Source: Shewanella seohaensis (GTDB taxonomy: Bacteria > Pseudomonadota > Gammaproteobacteria > Enterobacterales > Shewanellaceae). From it: a stretch of DNA of 64,000 bases. Under the pieces are notes generated by a model. That model searched no databases. It was not told the DNA's origin and was given only the letters and a program-made list of their open reading frames with translations. Location: NCBI RefSeq assembly GCF_025449215.1, contig NZ_CP104900.1:992001-1056000 (forward strand). The letters are read 5' to 3'. This document shows positions 1 to 8,979 of the stretch, in pieces. Position 1 is the stretch's first letter. Each line of letters begins with the position of its first letter. The position numbers were made by a program, and so were the translations under genes.

Positions 1-584
1 ATGATATAAGGGCGTTTTTGTTTGAGATCTTCAGGAGTGGTTACGCCCGCCCAGCAAAGCAGGACTACGGCAACCGGGATTTCAAAGGATAAGCCAAAGG
101 CAAAAAACAATTTCAGCACAAAATCGAGATAGCTGCTGATATCGGTCGCAACTTGTACTCCCTCGGGGGCTGTGTTGGCGAAGAAGCCAAATACCACTGG
201 GAATACAACGAAATATGCAAAGGCGATCCCTAAGTAAAACAGTACAGTGCTACTGAAGAGTAGCGGCATGACTAAGCGTTTTTCATGCTTATACAAACCG
301 GGCGCCACGAAGGACCAAATTTGATAGAGCACGTAGGGAACTGCCACAAAAAATGACAGGACTAACGTCAGCTTGAAAGGGGCGAAGAAAGGTGCGGCGA
401 CATCGGTCGCAATCATGCTGCCACCTAAGGGCAAAGACTGCATTAAAGGGATTGCCATGTAGTGGTAAATATCATTTGCCCAATACACGCTACAAATGAA
501 CACGATTAACACACTGGCAATGGATTTAAGCAGCTTGGACCTGAGTTCAAGCAAATGGCTGATAAGTGGCTGCTGTTGCGACAT
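1..584 (-). CDS. tatC: Sec-independent protein translocase TatC (3' end outside window)
   Basis: TatC is the multispanning receptor subunit of the twin-arginine translocase. It binds the RR signal peptide of folded exported proteins such as cofactor-loaded redox enzymes. The reading frame opens at 584 with [18 protein letters not shown], typical of the TatC N-terminus, and stays open to the window edge. The last visible segment reads [20 protein letters not shown], which matches the late part of TatC near the last membrane helices. About 194 codons are present, so roughly a quarter of the protein is missing. It starts 3 nt after the tatB stop, so it is the last visible gene of the tatABC run. 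Confidence is high; only the end is unseen. Confidence 0.95.
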   Translation of the reverse strand, partial: MSQQQPLISHLLELRSKLLKSIASVLIVFICSVYWANDIYHYMAIPLMQSLPLGGSMIATDVAAPFFAPFKLTLVLSFFVAVPYVLYQIWSFVAPGLYKHEKRLVMPLLFSSTVLFYLGIAFAYFVVFPVVFGFFANTAPEGVQVATDISSYLDFVLKLFFAFGLSFEIPVAVVLLCWAGVTTPEDLKQKRPYI

Positions 585-587
585 GAA

Positions 588-1031
588 TTATCCGTTAGCT
601 TTCGGGTTGGAACGGGTATCCTCGCCCTGATTGGATTCGCTTGTGGGGGCGGAGGAAGCCGAAGGACTCGCCTCTGTAGAAACACTCTGGCTCGCAGGGT
701 TGTGGATCTGGTGTTCCGGTGCGGGAACATCTTGCACTTGGTAAGGACGATTCACAGACTGCGCTGCTTGCTTTAACTGGTCGATCGATTCTTGCAGTTC
801 GGGTGAGAGGTTAGATAGACCTTTACTCTCTGCTTTTTTGAGGTCGGCGTGCAACTGCTCGATCTTTAGCTCTTGCTCAAGTTCTTCTTTGACTGAGTTG
901 GCCATGCGTTTCATCGCGCGGATCCAACCTGTTACTGAACGTACTGCAACCGGTAGACGTTCGGGGCCAAGTACCACAAGCCCCAGAACACCGATCAGCA
1001 GCAGCTCCATAAAGCCGATACCGTCAAACAT
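588..1031 (-). CDS. tatB: Sec-independent protein translocase TatB
   Basis: TatB is the single-span partner of TatC in the twin-arginine receptor complex. The 147-residue protein has an N-terminal transmembrane helix (about residues 5-21, [15 protein letters not shown]) followed by the GPERLP motif, an amphipathic helix, and a charged helical region to about residue 90. The C-terminal tail is rich in Ser, Pro and Ala. This order is diagnostic for TatB rather than TatA. It lies 6 nt downstream of tatA and 3 nt upstream of tatC on the same strand, which indicates co-transcription. Confidence 0.96.
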   Translation of the reverse strand: MFDGIGFMELLLIGVLGLVVLGPERLPVAVRSVTGWIRAMKRMANSVKEELEQELKIEQLHADLKKAESKGLSNLSPELQESIDQLKQAAQSVNRPYQVQDVPAPEHQIHNPASQSVSTEASPSASSAPTSESNQGEDTRSNPKANG

Positions 1032-1037
1032 AAAGAG

Positions 1038-1295
1038 TTACGCCTGTTCTTTGTTAGACTCAGGTTTCTTTTCAGTCGCCTGTTGGGTTGGTTGTGCAGT
1101 TTGTGCTGTTTGCACTGGTTTTGCCGCTTCAGCATCTTCTAACGCTTTCTTATCTTCTTCTGAAGACATGGCGTTTTTAAAGCCCTTAACAGCACCACCT
1201 AAATCACCACCCAAAGAGCGTAATTTCTTTGTTCCAAACAATAAGACAACGATTAACGCGATGATAAGAAGTTGCCAAATACTAATGCCACCCAT
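1038..1295 (-). CDS. tatA: Sec-independent protein translocase TatA
   Basis: TatA forms the variable-size pore of the twin-arginine pathway. The 85-residue protein starts [20 protein letters not shown] and continues with the [14 protein letters not shown] hinge and amphipathic helix that define TatA. It ends in a short charged tail with a Gln/Thr/Ala run (about residues 55-75). It follows ubiB by 59 nt on the same strand with no terminator visible between them, so read-through from the ubi genes is plausible, as in the enterobacterial ubiEJB-tatABC arrangement. Confidence 0.96.
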   Translation of the reverse strand: MGGISIWQLLIIALIVVLLFGTKKLRSLGGDLGGAVKGFKNAMSSEEDKKALEDAEAAKPVQTAQTAQPTQQATEKKPESNKEQA

Positions 1296-1354
1296 GAAGG
1301 TATCCTCTTAATTGATATCGGTTCTATTATGAACCTCTGATTAATTAGTGCTAG

Positions 1355-3004
1355 CTAAAATTTACGATTCTTTGGCCTAGATCGCCATCCGATAATCCAT
1401 AACGCTGCGCCTGAAATTAGACACACGTAAGGGCTCAACAGTGTAGCGTCTTGGTTAAACAATAACGTGCCGCAGATCAATAAAATTGCAGAAGTGATGA
1501 GCAAGTAATTACTCTTGTGTGCTTGCTGCTGATATTTCAGATACTTATCTAGCATTTGTTGCTGAGAACTCAGCAATTTCCTGCCTAATTTAAGGTTATC
1601 GTAAATTAGCTCAGGGAATTCCGGAAGCTTATCAGACCAATATGGCAGTTTTGTGGATACCTTTTTAAACATTGCCTTAGGGCCCACTTGCTCGGCCATC
1701 CACTGTTCTAAAAAGGGTTTCGCCGTTTGCCAGAGATCCAGCTGCGGATAGAGCTGACGTCCTAAGCCTTCGATGTAGAGTAATGTCTTCTCAAGCAGCA
1801 CGAGCTGAGGCTGAACGACGATATCGAAGTGGCGTGCGGTGCGGAACAGTTCTAATAACACGTGGCCGAAGGAGATTTCATCTAAGGGCTTGTTAAACAT
1901 AGGCTCGCAAACGACCTTGATGGCTTGCTCGAAGGCCTGTAGATCGGTTTTTTCCGATACCCAACCCGACTCGATATACAGCTGCGCGATACGGTGGTAA
2001 TCACGGTTGAAAAACGCGAGGAAGTTTTCCGCTAAATAGCGCTTATCGACTTCGCTGAGAGTGCCCATAATGCCGCAATCTAGGCCGATATAATAAGGAT
2101 TCTCAGGATGATCGCGGGAGATAAAAATATTCCCAGGATGCATATCGGCATGGAAAAAGTTATCGCGGAATACTTGGGTGAAAAACAGTTCTACGCCACG
2201 CTCGGCCAAGAGTTTAAAGTTAGTTCCCTGTGCCTTCAGCGCGGCAATATCCGATACCGGAATACCGTAAATGCGCTCCATCACCATTAAACGTGGATAA
2301 CAAAACTCTTCATAGACATAAGGAATATAGAGCGCGTCTGAGTCGAGGAAGTTATTGCGCAGCTTAATGGCATTGAGGGCCTCAAGCTTAAGATTGAGTT
2401 CGCCTAAAATAGTCACGCGGTAATCTTCAATCACCTCAGAGGGGCGCAGGCGATTCCCCTCACCGAGGAGATAATCGATGACCTTAGCCGTTTGTGACAT
2501 CAACAACAGATCAGCTTGGATTTTAGCTTCCACATTCGGTCGCAGCACTTTTAATACCACGGCTTTGCCGTTGGATTTGAGCGTGGCGGTATGCACCTGA
2601 GAAATCGAAGCCGAGGCTAATGGCGTCTCGTTAAAGTTGTCGAAGTAGCTCTCGATGGGGGCTTTAAGTTCGGCTTCAATCGCTTGACGCGCCAAGGCAC
2701 CATCGAAGGGCGGGACTTTATCCTGCAACATGGCCAGCTCAGTCGCCCACTCATCGCTCAGTAAGTCACGGCGGGTTGACAGCATTTGCCCGAGCTTAAT
2801 ATACACGGGGCCAAGTTCTTGCATCGCCAGCTTTAAACGCTCGCCACCGGATTTACCTTTGTGCTTATTGCGGATCCAAAACAGGCTGTTACGGGCGAGT
2901 TTAAAATACCAAGGGGTCATCTTTGGCGGTAATACGTCATCTAACCCATATTGCAGTAGGGTTTTAATGACATGATAACCGCGGCGGATACTGGCAAGGG
3001 TCAT
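1355..3004 (-). CDS. ubiB: Ubiquinone biosynthesis ABC1-family ATPase/kinase-like protein UbiB
   Basis: UbiB belongs to the ABC1/ADCK atypical kinase family and is needed for the aerobic ring-modification stage of ubiquinone synthesis, probably as an ATPase that helps the membrane-associated Ubi complex. The 549-residue length fits the family. The KxGQ signature of the inhibitory N-terminal extension is seen in [16 protein letters not shown] near residue 70, and the kinase-like core follows with HADMHPGN and DCGIMG. Two hydrophobic helices close the protein (about residues 500-540), a membrane anchor. The ATG overlaps the ubiJ stop in an ATGA tetranucleotide at 3001-3004, showing translational coupling. 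Confidence 0.96.
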   Translation of the reverse strand: MTLASIRRGYHVIKTLLQYGLDDVLPPKMTPWYFKLARNSLFWIRNKHKGKSGGERLKLAMQELGPVYIKLGQMLSTRRDLLSDEWATELAMLQDKVPPFDGALARQAIEAELKAPIESYFDNFNETPLASASISQVHTATLKSNGKAVVLKVLRPNVEAKIQADLLLMSQTAKVIDYLLGEGNRLRPSEVIEDYRVTILGELNLKLEALNAIKLRNNFLDSDALYIPYVYEEFCYPRLMVMERIYGIPVSDIAALKAQGTNFKLLAERGVELFFTQVFRDNFFHADMHPGNIFISRDHPENPYYIGLDCGIMGTLSEVDKRYLAENFLAFFNRDYHRIAQLYIESGWVSEKTDLQAFEQAIKVVCEPMFNKPLDEISFGHVLLELFRTARHFDIVVQPQLVLLEKTLLYIEGLGRQLYPQLDLWQTAKPFLEQWMAEQVGPKAMFKKVSTKLPYWSDKLPEFPELIYDNLKLGRKLLSSQQQMLDKYLKYQQQAHKSNYLLITSAILLICGTLLFNQDATLLSPYVCLISGAALWIIGWRSRPKNRKF

Positions 3005-3621
3005 GGCTTAATTTGGTCTCTTAATTTGGCAATCCGTTGTTCGAGCGCACGAGTATCGTCAACTAAGTCATCCATTTGATCGCGAAAATGAATGAGTTCG
3101 ATCCGGTGTGGCGCAAGGCGATATTCTTCGATAGCGAGTTGCCCCAAATGCGAGCGGGTCTTACGCAGCACTTCAAGTGCTAAGGTTTTAGCCTGTAGTC
3201 CCGTACTCAGCAGTTTATGGGTTGGCCCATCGCCTAAGTAACGTGACAGAGGCTCGGCAAAATCAAACTCTATGCTACGCAGATAATGGCTGAAGCTCTG
3301 TAACAGATTGAGGTCACCTTCGAGGCTGAGCTTATCCTGTTTGATGAGTTCGGTGAGGTTAGCACCTTCTGTCACGCGGTAGAGCGTCGTGGCATCGGCA
3401 TGCAGGCTGACATCCACATCGCCTTCATAGCGACTCAGTACTTGGATTTCTTTGGCGAAGACCAAGTAAATTGGCCAGCTGAGTTGTGATAATTGAATGC
3501 GAAAGACTTTGCCATGTAACTGACGCTGGCGAGCATAGGCGTCGCCGGCTTGGGTCTGAAGTTGCTTCAGACCCGTCTCAATGGCGGCGCAGGCAAGTAA
3601 CACCACTTCTTGCGGCATCAT
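3001..3621 (-). CDS. ubiJ: Ubiquinone biosynthesis accessory factor UbiJ (SCP2 domain)
   Basis: UbiJ is a soluble lipid-binding accessory factor that holds hydrophobic ubiquinone intermediates for the Ubi enzyme complex. The 206-residue protein has an N-terminal SCP2 sterol-carrier-like domain (about residues 15-115) and a helical C-terminus ending in a predicted coiled coil (about 170-206). There are two successive ATG codons; the first is taken. It overlaps the ubiE stop by one base and the ubiB start by four. The identification rests on the domain pattern plus its conserved position between ubiE and ubiB. Confidence 0.93.
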   Translation of the reverse strand: MMPQEVVLLACAAIETGLKQLQTQAGDAYARQRQLHGKVFRIQLSQLSWPIYLVFAKEIQVLSRYEGDVDVSLHADATTLYRVTEGANLTELIKQDKLSLEGDLNLLQSFSHYLRSIEFDFAEPLSRYLGDGPTHKLLSTGLQAKTLALEVLRKTRSHLGQLAIEEYRLAPHRIELIHFRDQMDDLVDDTRALEQRIAKLRDQIKP

Positions 3622-4376
3622 TAGAATTTATAACCGCGGTGCAGGGCAACAATGCCGTCGGTCATGTTGGTGTAATCGACCTGTTCAAAGCCCGCATCGA
3701 CCATCATTTGCTTGAGGGTCTCTTGGTCTGGATGCATGCGAATCGACTCGGCTAGATACTCATAGCTGTCGGCGTCTTTCGTAATGATTTCACCCATTTT
3801 CGGCAGCACTTTAAAGCTGTATAAGTCGTAGACTTTACGCATCAGCTCATGTTGCGGCTTAGAAAACTCTAACACCAACAATTTACCGCCCGGCTTAAGC
3901 ACGCGGTTCATTGAACGCAGCGCCGCGTCTTTATCGGTCACGTTACGCAGACCAAAGGCGATAGTGATGATATCGAAGTGATTATCGGGGAAAGGCAGTG
4001 CTTCTGCGTTGGCTTGCACATAGTTCACATTGCCAACGATGCCGCGGTCACGCAGTTTAGTGCGGCCCACTTTCAGCATAGAATCGTTGATATCCGCTAA
4101 TACCACTTCGCCTTTATCGCCCACCAAATGGGAGAACTTAGCGGTTAAATCGCCAGTACCACCCGCAAGGTCGAGTACTTTCATGCCAGGGCGCGCACCA
4201 GAAACTTCAATGGTGTAACGCTTCCAAAAACGGTGAATACCGAAGGACATAACGTCATTCATGATATCGTACTTGGCGGCAACCGAATGAAACACGCCGG
4301 CAACGAGATCGGCCTTTTTATCCGCCTCTACGGTTTTATAACCAAAGTGGGTATTTTTAGATTCGCCCTCAGACAT
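3621..4376 (-). CDS. ubiE: Ubiquinone/menaquinone biosynthesis C-methyltransferase UbiE
   Basis: UbiE uses S-adenosylmethionine to C-methylate demethylmenaquinol and the ubiquinol precursor, so it serves both quinone pools of a respiring facultative anaerobe. The SAM-binding motif [11 protein letters not shown] is at about residues 70-80, and FGLRNVTDK and LVLEFSKP follow, as in the family. The ATG at 4376 gives 251 residues starting [16 protein letters not shown], which matches the usual UbiE start; an upstream in-frame extension to 4457 is open but has no family-like sequence. It is the first gene of the ubiEJB-tatABC run. Confidence 0.95.
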   Translation of the reverse strand: MSEGESKNTHFGYKTVEADKKADLVAGVFHSVAAKYDIMNDVMSFGIHRFWKRYTIEVSGARPGMKVLDLAGGTGDLTAKFSHLVGDKGEVVLADINDSMLKVGRTKLRDRGIVGNVNYVQANAEALPFPDNHFDIITIAFGLRNVTDKDAALRSMNRVLKPGGKLLVLEFSKPQHELMRKVYDLYSFKVLPKMGEIITKDADSYEYLAESIRMHPDQETLKQMMVDAGFEQVDYTNMTDGIVALHRGYKF

Positions 4377-4583
4377 CAATGTATTCCTATTGTTTTGCAA
4401 AGTATTAGTGGCGAGTGTAAGCCATCGCCTGCATTTGCTGAATCTTTGATCTATCACTCTGTGATCGAGTTAGTAAACTCTCCTCAAGGCGTTGGCTTGA
4501 GGCGTTTGGCATTGGCCAATGTTGAGTGCGCCGACCCGATAAAATGGATTGGCATTAGACCACAATATCAGGATTTGGTGAAT

Positions 4584-4610
4584 AGCTTAGCGCCCACAAG
4601 GGCGCAAGCT
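4584..4610 (-). terminator. Hairpin between the ureohydrolase gene and ubiE
   Basis: An 11-bp stem with one bulged A (agctt/gcgccc pairing with gggcgc/aagct, loop acaa) lies just past the stop of the 4618-5670 gene. There is no clear U tract on the minus strand, so termination is possible but unproven. It may instead only insulate the ubiE promoter region (4377-4583). Confidence 0.4.
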
Positions 4611-4617
4611 TAACATG

Positions 4618-5670
4618 CTATTGGGCTAAAAAATGACGCCTTGCCTGCACATAGGCATAGATTAACTCGCTGATACTCTGGCCAACATCCCTAAATCCGG
4701 CTTCAATACCCGCCTCATGGCAGCTCGGCGCGGCTTCGGCCAAGTGCAAATAAGCACAGGGGCAGTGGCTGGCGATGTAACTGATATAGTGCGCAGCATC
4801 GAGCAGGGGAATGCCAGCCGCCGTTGAGGCGCTGCTGGGCATTTTTGCAATAGCATCGACATCAAGCTCTAAGCCAACGGGTAGTGCGGTATGATTGAGT
4901 TTGCCAGCAATCTCCTGCAGCGCCTCAGTGAGGCTCACTTCGCGGCGAATCCAGATCTGTTGCAGGCTATGCCAAGTGCCACCAAAATCAGACAGTTGTT
5001 GTAAATTTGCCTCGCTGTTTTTTAGCTCGTGTAAGCCGAGCACATGGTAATAACCCAGTGCGCCGCGATCGGCGGCATAACTAAAACCATTACCGCTGTG
5101 GCGCCCTTCGAGTAGACGAAAATCACTGTGCGGATCTAAATTCACCGCAGCAACTTGGCGTTGATAATGGGCCGAAGTCGCCATTAACAGACCGTAGGCA
5201 TTGTTGTGGCCGCCGCCAATCACTATGGGTTCAAGCCCTGCGGCTTGTATAGCGCTAACGATACTAATCACCCGTTTATCGAGTTGCTCAACCGCTTGGC
5301 GTAAATGGGGTAGGCTCGCGCCTTCGCCGTCCTGTGCCTGTAATTGCAGATCCGCCGTATGAACTTGTCCTAAAATCAGGCATTCGGCGCCCGAAAGAAA
5401 ACGATTCGACTGTAAATTCAGCCATTGGCGCATGCTGGTGGTAAAGGCATCGGTGGCGCCGCCTCTGCCTAAGTTTGCCCGAGGGCCGATATCTTCCCCT
5501 ACGCCTAAAATGGCAAATTGAGCGCCATGGGCTTTGGCTGTGGCGAGTATCGCCTCGAGCGGATATTCGTGATTGGCCAAATGTACACATTGACCAATTT
5601 TGGTTTCACCCGCCCTCGGGCTCACTAGACTGGCCATATCGGCTTGGGTAAATGGAATAAATTCAGACAT
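4618..5670 (-). CDS. Arginase-family ureohydrolase, formimidoylglutamase-like
   Basis: The 350-residue protein is a binuclear-manganese ureohydrolase. The metal ligands are visible in order: GGGHNNAYG (about residue 150), NLDPHSDFR (Asp-x-His-x-Asp, about 175) and ELDVDAIAKMP (Asp-x-Asp, about 270). The GGGH form instead of GGDH favours the formimidoylglutamase (HutG) branch, which hydrolyses N-formimidoylglutamate in histidine breakdown, over arginase or agmatinase. No other hut gene is nearby, so the substrate is not settled. It is monocistronic on the minus strand, with ubiE behind it and a terminator for rraA in front. Confidence 0.8.
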   Translation of the reverse strand: MSEFIPFTQADMASLVSPRAGETKIGQCVHLANHEYPLEAILATAKAHGAQFAILGVGEDIGPRANLGRGGATDAFTTSMRQWLNLQSNRFLSGAECLILGQVHTADLQLQAQDGEGASLPHLRQAVEQLDKRVISIVSAIQAAGLEPIVIGGGHNNAYGLLMATSAHYQRQVAAVNLDPHSDFRLLEGRHSGNGFSYAADRGALGYYHVLGLHELKNSEANLQQLSDFGGTWHSLQQIWIRREVSLTEALQEIAGKLNHTALPVGLELDVDAIAKMPSSASTAAGIPLLDAAHYISYIASHCPCAYLHLAEAAPSCHEAGIEAGFRDVGQSISELIYAYVQARRHFLAQ

Positions 5671-5756
5671 GGATTCGTATTCTTATCGGTAGGGACAGGG
5701 ATATTGTGGCGTACCCAAGGACGAATATTCAATGGGACTTAGCGAAAAACAGCCAA

Positions 5757-5781
5757 TAAAAAAGCCAGCTTAGCTGGCTTT
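5757..5781 (-). terminator. Rho-independent terminator downstream of rraA
   Basis: A 21-bp palindrome (5761-5781, aaagccagct/agctggcttt) is followed on the minus strand by a run of T. It lies 20 nt after the rraA stop. Confidence 0.85.
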
Positions 5782-5800
5782 CTCGATAGGTAATTTGTCA

Positions 5801-6286
5801 TTACTCAATGTCGAGTGGTTCTGGCGATAGGATAATGCCGGTGTTATCGGCATAGATATGATCGCCTGGGAGGAAGGTTACGCCGCCAAAGTTGACCGGA
5901 ATTTCCACTTCGCCCACTGAATTGCCATCGGCACCTACTGGAATCGAGGCAAGGGCTTGAATGCCGATGTCTAATTCTTCCAGCGCATCCACATCGCGTA
6001 CTGAACCGTAAACGATAATGCCTTCCCAGTTGTTGTTGACTGCGATTTCAGCGATAGAAGCATCGATCAGGGCGCGGCGTAATGAGCCACCACCGTCAAC
6101 CAGCAAGACTTTACCTTGGCCATCTTCTTGTAAGACCTCGGTGATTAGGCCGTTGTCTTCAAAGCACTTAATCGTGCTGATAGAACCGCCAAAAGAGCTA
6201 CAACCACCGTAGTTACTGAACATGGGCTCGACTACATCTACGACATCTAAGTACATGTCACATAGTTCTGAGGTGTTGTATTCCAT
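5801..6286 (-). CDS. rraA: Regulator of ribonuclease E activity RraA
   Basis: RraA is a trimeric protein that binds RNase E and the degradosome and dampens mRNA decay. The 161-residue length equals that of E. coli RraA. The sequence keeps the family landmarks: [10 protein letters not shown] at the start, the [16 protein letters not shown] block, [17 protein letters not shown] and [12 protein letters not shown]. It is monocistronic with its own terminator downstream and a divergent promoter region upstream. Confidence 0.96.
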   Translation of the reverse strand: MEYNTSELCDMYLDVVDVVEPMFSNYGGCSSFGGSISTIKCFEDNGLITEVLQEDGQGKVLLVDGGGSLRRALIDASIAEIAVNNNWEGIIVYGSVRDVDALEELDIGIQALASIPVGADGNSVGEVEIPVNFGGVTFLPGDHIYADNTGIILSPEPLDIE

Positions 6287-6602
6287 ATTTACACTCCTAT
6301 TGATCCGCGTTGCGTACAGTTTAGCGAGTTTACGCCAGTATAAAAGGGATTACTGAAAAGAAAAGTGTTATCAATCACGGTATTGTTGCACTTTGGGGTT
6401 AACACTTCTGTTGTAAACTTTCGTCACTTAACAGGGGTTTGTCCTCAAAACTTGATATCGGTCATTAAATAACGGTTTTTTATTACAACTCTGTTGCGTG
6501 TTTTGGTATTATATCCCAAGTTTAAATTAACTTACTTAACTAAATTTGCTTTAGGGGCAAGGACCCCCGTTACGCTTATGGACGGTAGAGGGCCTTCGAG
6601 AG
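6287..6602. other. Divergent intergenic region rraA / small membrane protein gene
   Basis: This 316-bp gap must hold the promoters of rraA (leftward) and of the 6609 gene (rightward). It has AT-rich stretches (about 6460-6550). I see no repeat, RNA gene or well-formed operator here. Confidence 0.5.
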
Positions 6603-6608
6603 GTGCCT

Positions 6609-6857
6609 ATGGAAGCTGTAAACACAATTGAAATTATTGGTTATTTTGCCTCAGTAATGGTGGCAATTTCACTTATGATGAAGAACATCATCTGGTTAAG
6701 ATGGTTAAACTTTGTCGGCTGTACCCTGTTTGTTATCTACGGCGTATTTATTTCAGCCTGGCCAGTTGCAGGTATGAACGCTTTCGTAGCCTGTATCAAT
6801 ATCTATCATCTGACGAAAATTTACCGCGCCAAAGCGTTGGAACAAGCCGTCGCTTGA
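6609..6857 (+). CDS. Small three-helix inner-membrane protein, YgjV/semi-SWEET-like
   Basis: The 82-residue protein has three hydrophobic segments (about residues 6-22, 30-46, 50-66) with a basic C-terminal tail. The pattern GYFASVMVAISLMMKN followed by WLRWLNFVGCTLFVIYG resembles one half of the YgjV-type inner-membrane proteins, which belong to the same broad fold clan as three-helix semi-SWEET transporters. The ATG at 6609 is preferred over an upstream in-frame GTG at 6603, because GAGAGG at 6598-6603 then sits 5 nt before it. Function is unknown; a dimeric transporter is only an analogy. Confidence 0.75.
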   Translation: MEAVNTIEIIGYFASVMVAISLMMKNIIWLRWLNFVGCTLFVIYGVFISAWPVAGMNAFVACINIYHLTKIYRAKALEQAVA

Positions 6858-7212
6858 AGGTTTTCTGACAGTGTTGCCCGCTCTTAGCATCAGGGCAGCA
6901 CTGTATCTCCCCGCACGTTTTCCTCTCTTTGCAGTCATTACTTCATTCATCGCGATTTATTTCATCTTTGCGAATGTCATAAAACTTTAGGCCTGATGTC
7001 ACTTTGCCGTCATCGGGAGTTCTTAGTCTCACCTTAACACTAAGTACTTAAGCAATATCTGTTTAAGTCGCCATAGGGTTTAGCGTGGGGTTCTATCGTG
7101 AAATAGTCGTCTGACAGGGCGTTAAAATATGCAGACGCTAACGGTTGTCGAGAGAATGCACTCATTAACATCGCCATGATACTCGCTGGCATGCCAGCAA
7201 GGAGCCTGTTTT
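6858..7212. other. Intergenic region with a candidate terminator hairpin
   Basis: No gene is visible in these 355 bp. Near its start (6870-6902) is a 10-bp stem (agtgttgccc with gggcagcact, one G-T pair, 13-nt loop), which may end the small membrane protein transcript, though the T run after it is weak. The rest should hold the promoter of the PAP2 gene. Confidence 0.45.
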
Positions 7213-7725
7213 ATGTTGAGTTACATTACAGACTTAGATAAGCGCATGTTTTATCGCATTGTGGGTTTGAGCCAACGTCACGGTGTTTATGATTGGGCGA
7301 AGCGGATATCGGCAACTGGAGATGGGCATGTATATCTGTATCTTGCCGTCGGGTTGATGCTGACACACGCCCAAGGACAGAGCCTATTCAATCTGCTGTT
7401 AGCGAGCTTTTTGGTTGAATTACCGCTGTACTTATTACTCAAAAATAGCATTCGCCGCACTCGGCCCTGCCACGCCTTGGTTGGGTTTGAGAAGGGATTC
7501 GAACCTTCAGACAGATTCAGTCAACCTTCGGGACACACGGCGGCCGCTTTTGTGATGGCCACGAGTGTGGCGCAGGTGTATCCCATGGCGGCACCCCTTG
7601 CCTATGCCTGGGCGCTCTGTATTGGTGCCTCACGCATTGTGCTAGGGGTGCATTACCCTTCAGATATTGCTGCTGGCGCCCTGTTAGGTACTGGGGCTGT
7701 GCTGCTGGTACATCCCGTGATTTAA
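7213..7725 (+). CDS. PAP2-family membrane phosphatase
   Basis: This is an integral membrane phosphatase of the type 2 phosphatidic acid phosphatase family, acting on lipid phosphates or undecaprenyl pyrophosphate at the outer face of the inner membrane. The three-part catalytic signature is complete: KNSIRRTRP (about residues 77-85), PSGH (about 107) and SRIVLGVHYPSD (about 143-154). At 170 residues with about five hydrophobic segments it is a small member. AAGGAGCC lies just before the ATG at 7213. The exact lipid substrate cannot be read from sequence. Confidence 0.88.
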   Translation: MLSYITDLDKRMFYRIVGLSQRHGVYDWAKRISATGDGHVYLYLAVGLMLTHAQGQSLFNLLLASFLVELPLYLLLKNSIRRTRPCHALVGFEKGFEPSDRFSQPSGHTAAAFVMATSVAQVYPMAAPLAYAWALCIGASRIVLGVHYPSDIAAGALLGTGAVLLVHPVI

Positions 7726-7798
7726 CCCAAATCAGGCGCTTATTCGTTAGGTACCTCCTTGATTCACCACTCTTTCATTCACAGTTAAAGGATAAGCA

Positions 7799-8839
7799 AT
7801 GCGAATACTCTACGGAGTTCAAGGCACAGGGAATGGCCACCTCAGTCGTGCTCGAGTGATGGCAAAAGCCTTAATTGAGCACAATATTCAAGTCGACTTT
7901 TTGTTTTCGGGGCGCAAGCCTGAACATTTTTTCGATATGGAGTGTTTTGGGGAGTATCGCGTACAAGCGGGAATGACCTTTGCGACTCACTCAGGGCGAG
8001 TGAATGTATCGCAAACGGTGAGACAGAATTGCTCCTTGTCATTGCTTAAGGATATCCAAGCATTAGATTTGAGTTGCTATGACCTAGTACTGAATGATTT
8101 TGAACCCGTATCCGCATGGGCAGCGAGGCGCCAAGGCGTCCCCTCCATCGGCATAAGTCATCAAGCGGCCCTGACTCACCCTGTGCCTAAGTTGGGAAGC
8201 ACTTGGTTTAATGAGTTGCTACTCAACTATTTTGCGCCAGTGGACGTGGCACTGGGGTGCCATTGGCATCATTTTGGTTTTCCGATCCTACCTCCCTTTG
8301 TCGAGGTCGATGCCAGTCCTATTGAACATACCCATCAAATTTTGGTGTATTTACCCTTCGAAGAGGCGGATGCGATCGCCGAATTTTTTAAGCCTTTTAC
8401 GGATTATCAGTTTTTGGTGTATCACGCTAAGCAGCCGACTGCACCGCTTGCCGACCATATTCAATGGCATGGTTTTAATCGTGACGGATTTAAACAGCAC
8501 TTAGCGAGCTGCGGTGGAGTGATTGGTAATGCCGGATTTGAGTTGGCGAGCGAGGCGCTGACCTTAGGTAAGAAGTTGTTGGTCAAACCGCTGATTGGTC
8601 AATTCGAGCAGCTATCGAATGTGGCAGCGCTGCAATTATTGGGCGCGGGTGACAGTATGATGAGTCTAGACATGGGCGTGGTCAAACGTTGGCTCAAGGC
8701 GGCATCGCCAAGTCCCATCGTCTATCCACAGGTGGGTGATGCCTTAGTGAAATGGATTTGCAGCGGTCAGTGGCAACATACAGCGCCATTGTGCGATGAC
8801 CTTTGGAGCCAAGTGAAGCTGCCAGACACCTGGCGCTAA
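7799..8839 (+). CDS. MJ1255/VC2487-family glycosyltransferase-like protein
   Basis: This is a 346-residue GT-B-type protein of the family seen in Methanocaldococcus MJ1255 and Vibrio VC2487. It opens with MRILYGVQGTGNGHLSRARV, the typical Rossmann start with GxGNGH, and carries a late CGGVIGNAGFELASEAL block that corresponds to the nucleotide-sugar binding loop of UDP-glycosyltransferases. Donor and acceptor are unknown. It follows the PAP2 gene by 73 nt on the same strand; a phosphatase next to a glycosyltransferase suggests lipid-linked glycan work, but that is inference. Confidence 0.82.
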   Translation: MRILYGVQGTGNGHLSRARVMAKALIEHNIQVDFLFSGRKPEHFFDMECFGEYRVQAGMTFATHSGRVNVSQTVRQNCSLSLLKDIQALDLSCYDLVLNDFEPVSAWAARRQGVPSIGISHQAALTHPVPKLGSTWFNELLLNYFAPVDVALGCHWHHFGFPILPPFVEVDASPIEHTHQILVYLPFEEADAIAEFFKPFTDYQFLVYHAKQPTAPLADHIQWHGFNRDGFKQHLASCGGVIGNAGFELASEALTLGKKLLVKPLIGQFEQLSNVAALQLLGAGDSMMSLDMGVVKRWLKAASPSPIVYPQVGDALVKWICSGQWQHTAPLCDDLWSQVKLPDTWR

Positions 8840-8979
8840 CTCGAGCTAAGCTTGATGATAAAAGGCATCGTCGGCTCTAGCTGGAAATTTGGGGTTAGCG
8901 TATAATTTGGCCAATTTTGCTGTTAGCCCCAGCAGCGTGTCTATATTGGCCTAGTCTGGCCACAATTTAGTTGTCATAA

